From positions 655,001 to 719,000 of the forward strand of contig OAPG01000007.1 in the NCBI GenBank assembly GCA_900208305.1: 64,000 bases of DNA, written 5' to 3'. The notes under the pieces were generated by a model. That model worked only from the letters and a program-made list of their open reading frames with translations. It was not told the origin of the DNA and did no database searches. Shown one piece after another: positions 63,497-64,000 of the stretch (its first letter is position 1; each line of letters starts with the position of its first letter). This DNA comes from Melanopsichium pennsylvanicum (lineage: Eukaryota; Basidiomycota; Ustilaginomycetes; Ustilaginales). Position numbers and translations under genes: made by a program.

Positions 63497-64000
63497 TCAT
63501 AAAACATGTCCACCAAACGCCTTTCCAGGTTGCTGCGAAGCTCCAACTTCACTCGTTGCTGATCCTTGATCGCAACCCTGACCACCATGATCAGAGCCAG
63601 CCTGAGATCCACTTGCACCATCGTTACCACCCGAAAGCGATGACGTATTCGTCGAAGATAGACTCTCCTCGTCGCTCTTCATCGTGCATCCGCCTGTATC
63701 GCTCTTGTGGTGTCTGTTCAGCGCATCGAGACGTGCAAACGTCTTGCCGCACTGTTCACAGGTGTGCGGTTTGATGTTGAGATGAAGATTCTGATGACGC
63801 TTGCAGTCGTGGGAACGCGCAAAGCTCTTATCGCATCCGGGCCAGTCGCATTTGTACGGTCGTTCGTCCGCATGAGATCGAAGATGGCCTCGCAGATTGT
63901 ATTGTCGCGTAAAGGTAGATCCACACCCAGGAATCGGGCAGGCGAACAGCGCTTCGGATTTGCGCCGCGATGCAGACGCTGCCTGCGTCGCTTGACTTGT
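63497..64000 (-). CDS. C2H2 zinc-finger transcription factor, C-terminal part (runs off right edge)
   Basis: 168 codons are visible, open to the window edge. Three fingers lie in tandem: CPIPGCGSTFTRQYNLRGHLRSH, CDWPGCDKSFARSHDCKRHQNLH, and a last finger CEQCGKTFARLDALNRHHKSDTGGC whose final ligand is probably the Cys. Standard linkers (ADERPYKC, NIKPHTC) separate them. A Ser/Gly/Gln-rich tail of about 60 residues follows, ending FGGHVL. This arrangement is typical of fungal regulators of the Crz1/Azf1/Biz1 kind, but the N-terminal part needed to tell them apart is outside the window. It should be a nuclear DNA-binding protein. Confidence 0.9.
   Translation of the reverse strand, partial: TSQATQAASASRRKSEALFACPIPGCGSTFTRQYNLRGHLRSHADERPYKCDWPGCDKSFARSHDCKRHQNLHLNIKPHTCEQCGKTFARLDALNRHHKSDTGGCTMKSDEESLSSTNTSSLSGGNDGASGSQAGSDHGGQGCDQGSATSEVGASQQPGKAFGGHVL

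Overview
The window looks like a stretch of nuclear chromosome from a basidiomycete fungus, most likely a smut (Ustilaginales). This is an inference from gene content: a fused Nup98-Nup96 nucleoporin, RPA70, cyclin H, Ku70 with a SAP domain, two MNN1-type mannosyltransferases, a GT90 (CAP10) glycosyltransferase and a small Cys-rich secreted protein. Balanced base composition, few introns and long disordered inserts fit too. I did no database search.

Layout. 1-9456 holds two Ty3/gypsy retrotransposons on the minus strand. E1 (1-2479) runs off the left edge. E2 (about 3072-9456) has intact gag and pol and ends in a chromodomain. Both appear to make Gag-Pol by -1 ribosomal frameshifting: a GGGAAAC heptamer followed by a strong hairpin. 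E2 and its flanks carry a family of short palindromic repeats, two of which lie in frame inside pol.

9457-19998 is a housekeeping block: Nup98-Nup96 (+), a small helical protein (+) and RPA70 (-). 20 to 25 kb has no gene I can support. 25088-35013 holds the secreted Cys-rich protein, a divergent pair of MNN1-type mannosyltransferases (one has lost its DxD motif) and cyclin H. After another sparse region come an SH3-TBC RabGAP (38911-42884) and a GT90 enzyme (43831-45405).

45.6-53.9 kb is an imperfect tandem duplication of a hydrolase / Ku70 / dienoyl-CoA reductase block. The right copy is intact. The left copy keeps its hydrolase but has only scraps of Ku70 and the reductase. The two hydrolases share a 203-bp identical tract that suggests gene conversion.

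54840-64000 holds ribosomal protein L39 (1.34-kb intron), a NAA50-like acetyltransferase with a 2-kb intron, a short two-exon gene recovered here by splicing, a 5S rRNA gene and the C-terminal half of a C2H2 zinc-finger protein.

Coordinates for spliced genes span the first to last coding base, with exons given in the evidence. Start codons were checked: several longer frames begin at GTG or TTG, and for those I moved the start to the first real ATG.
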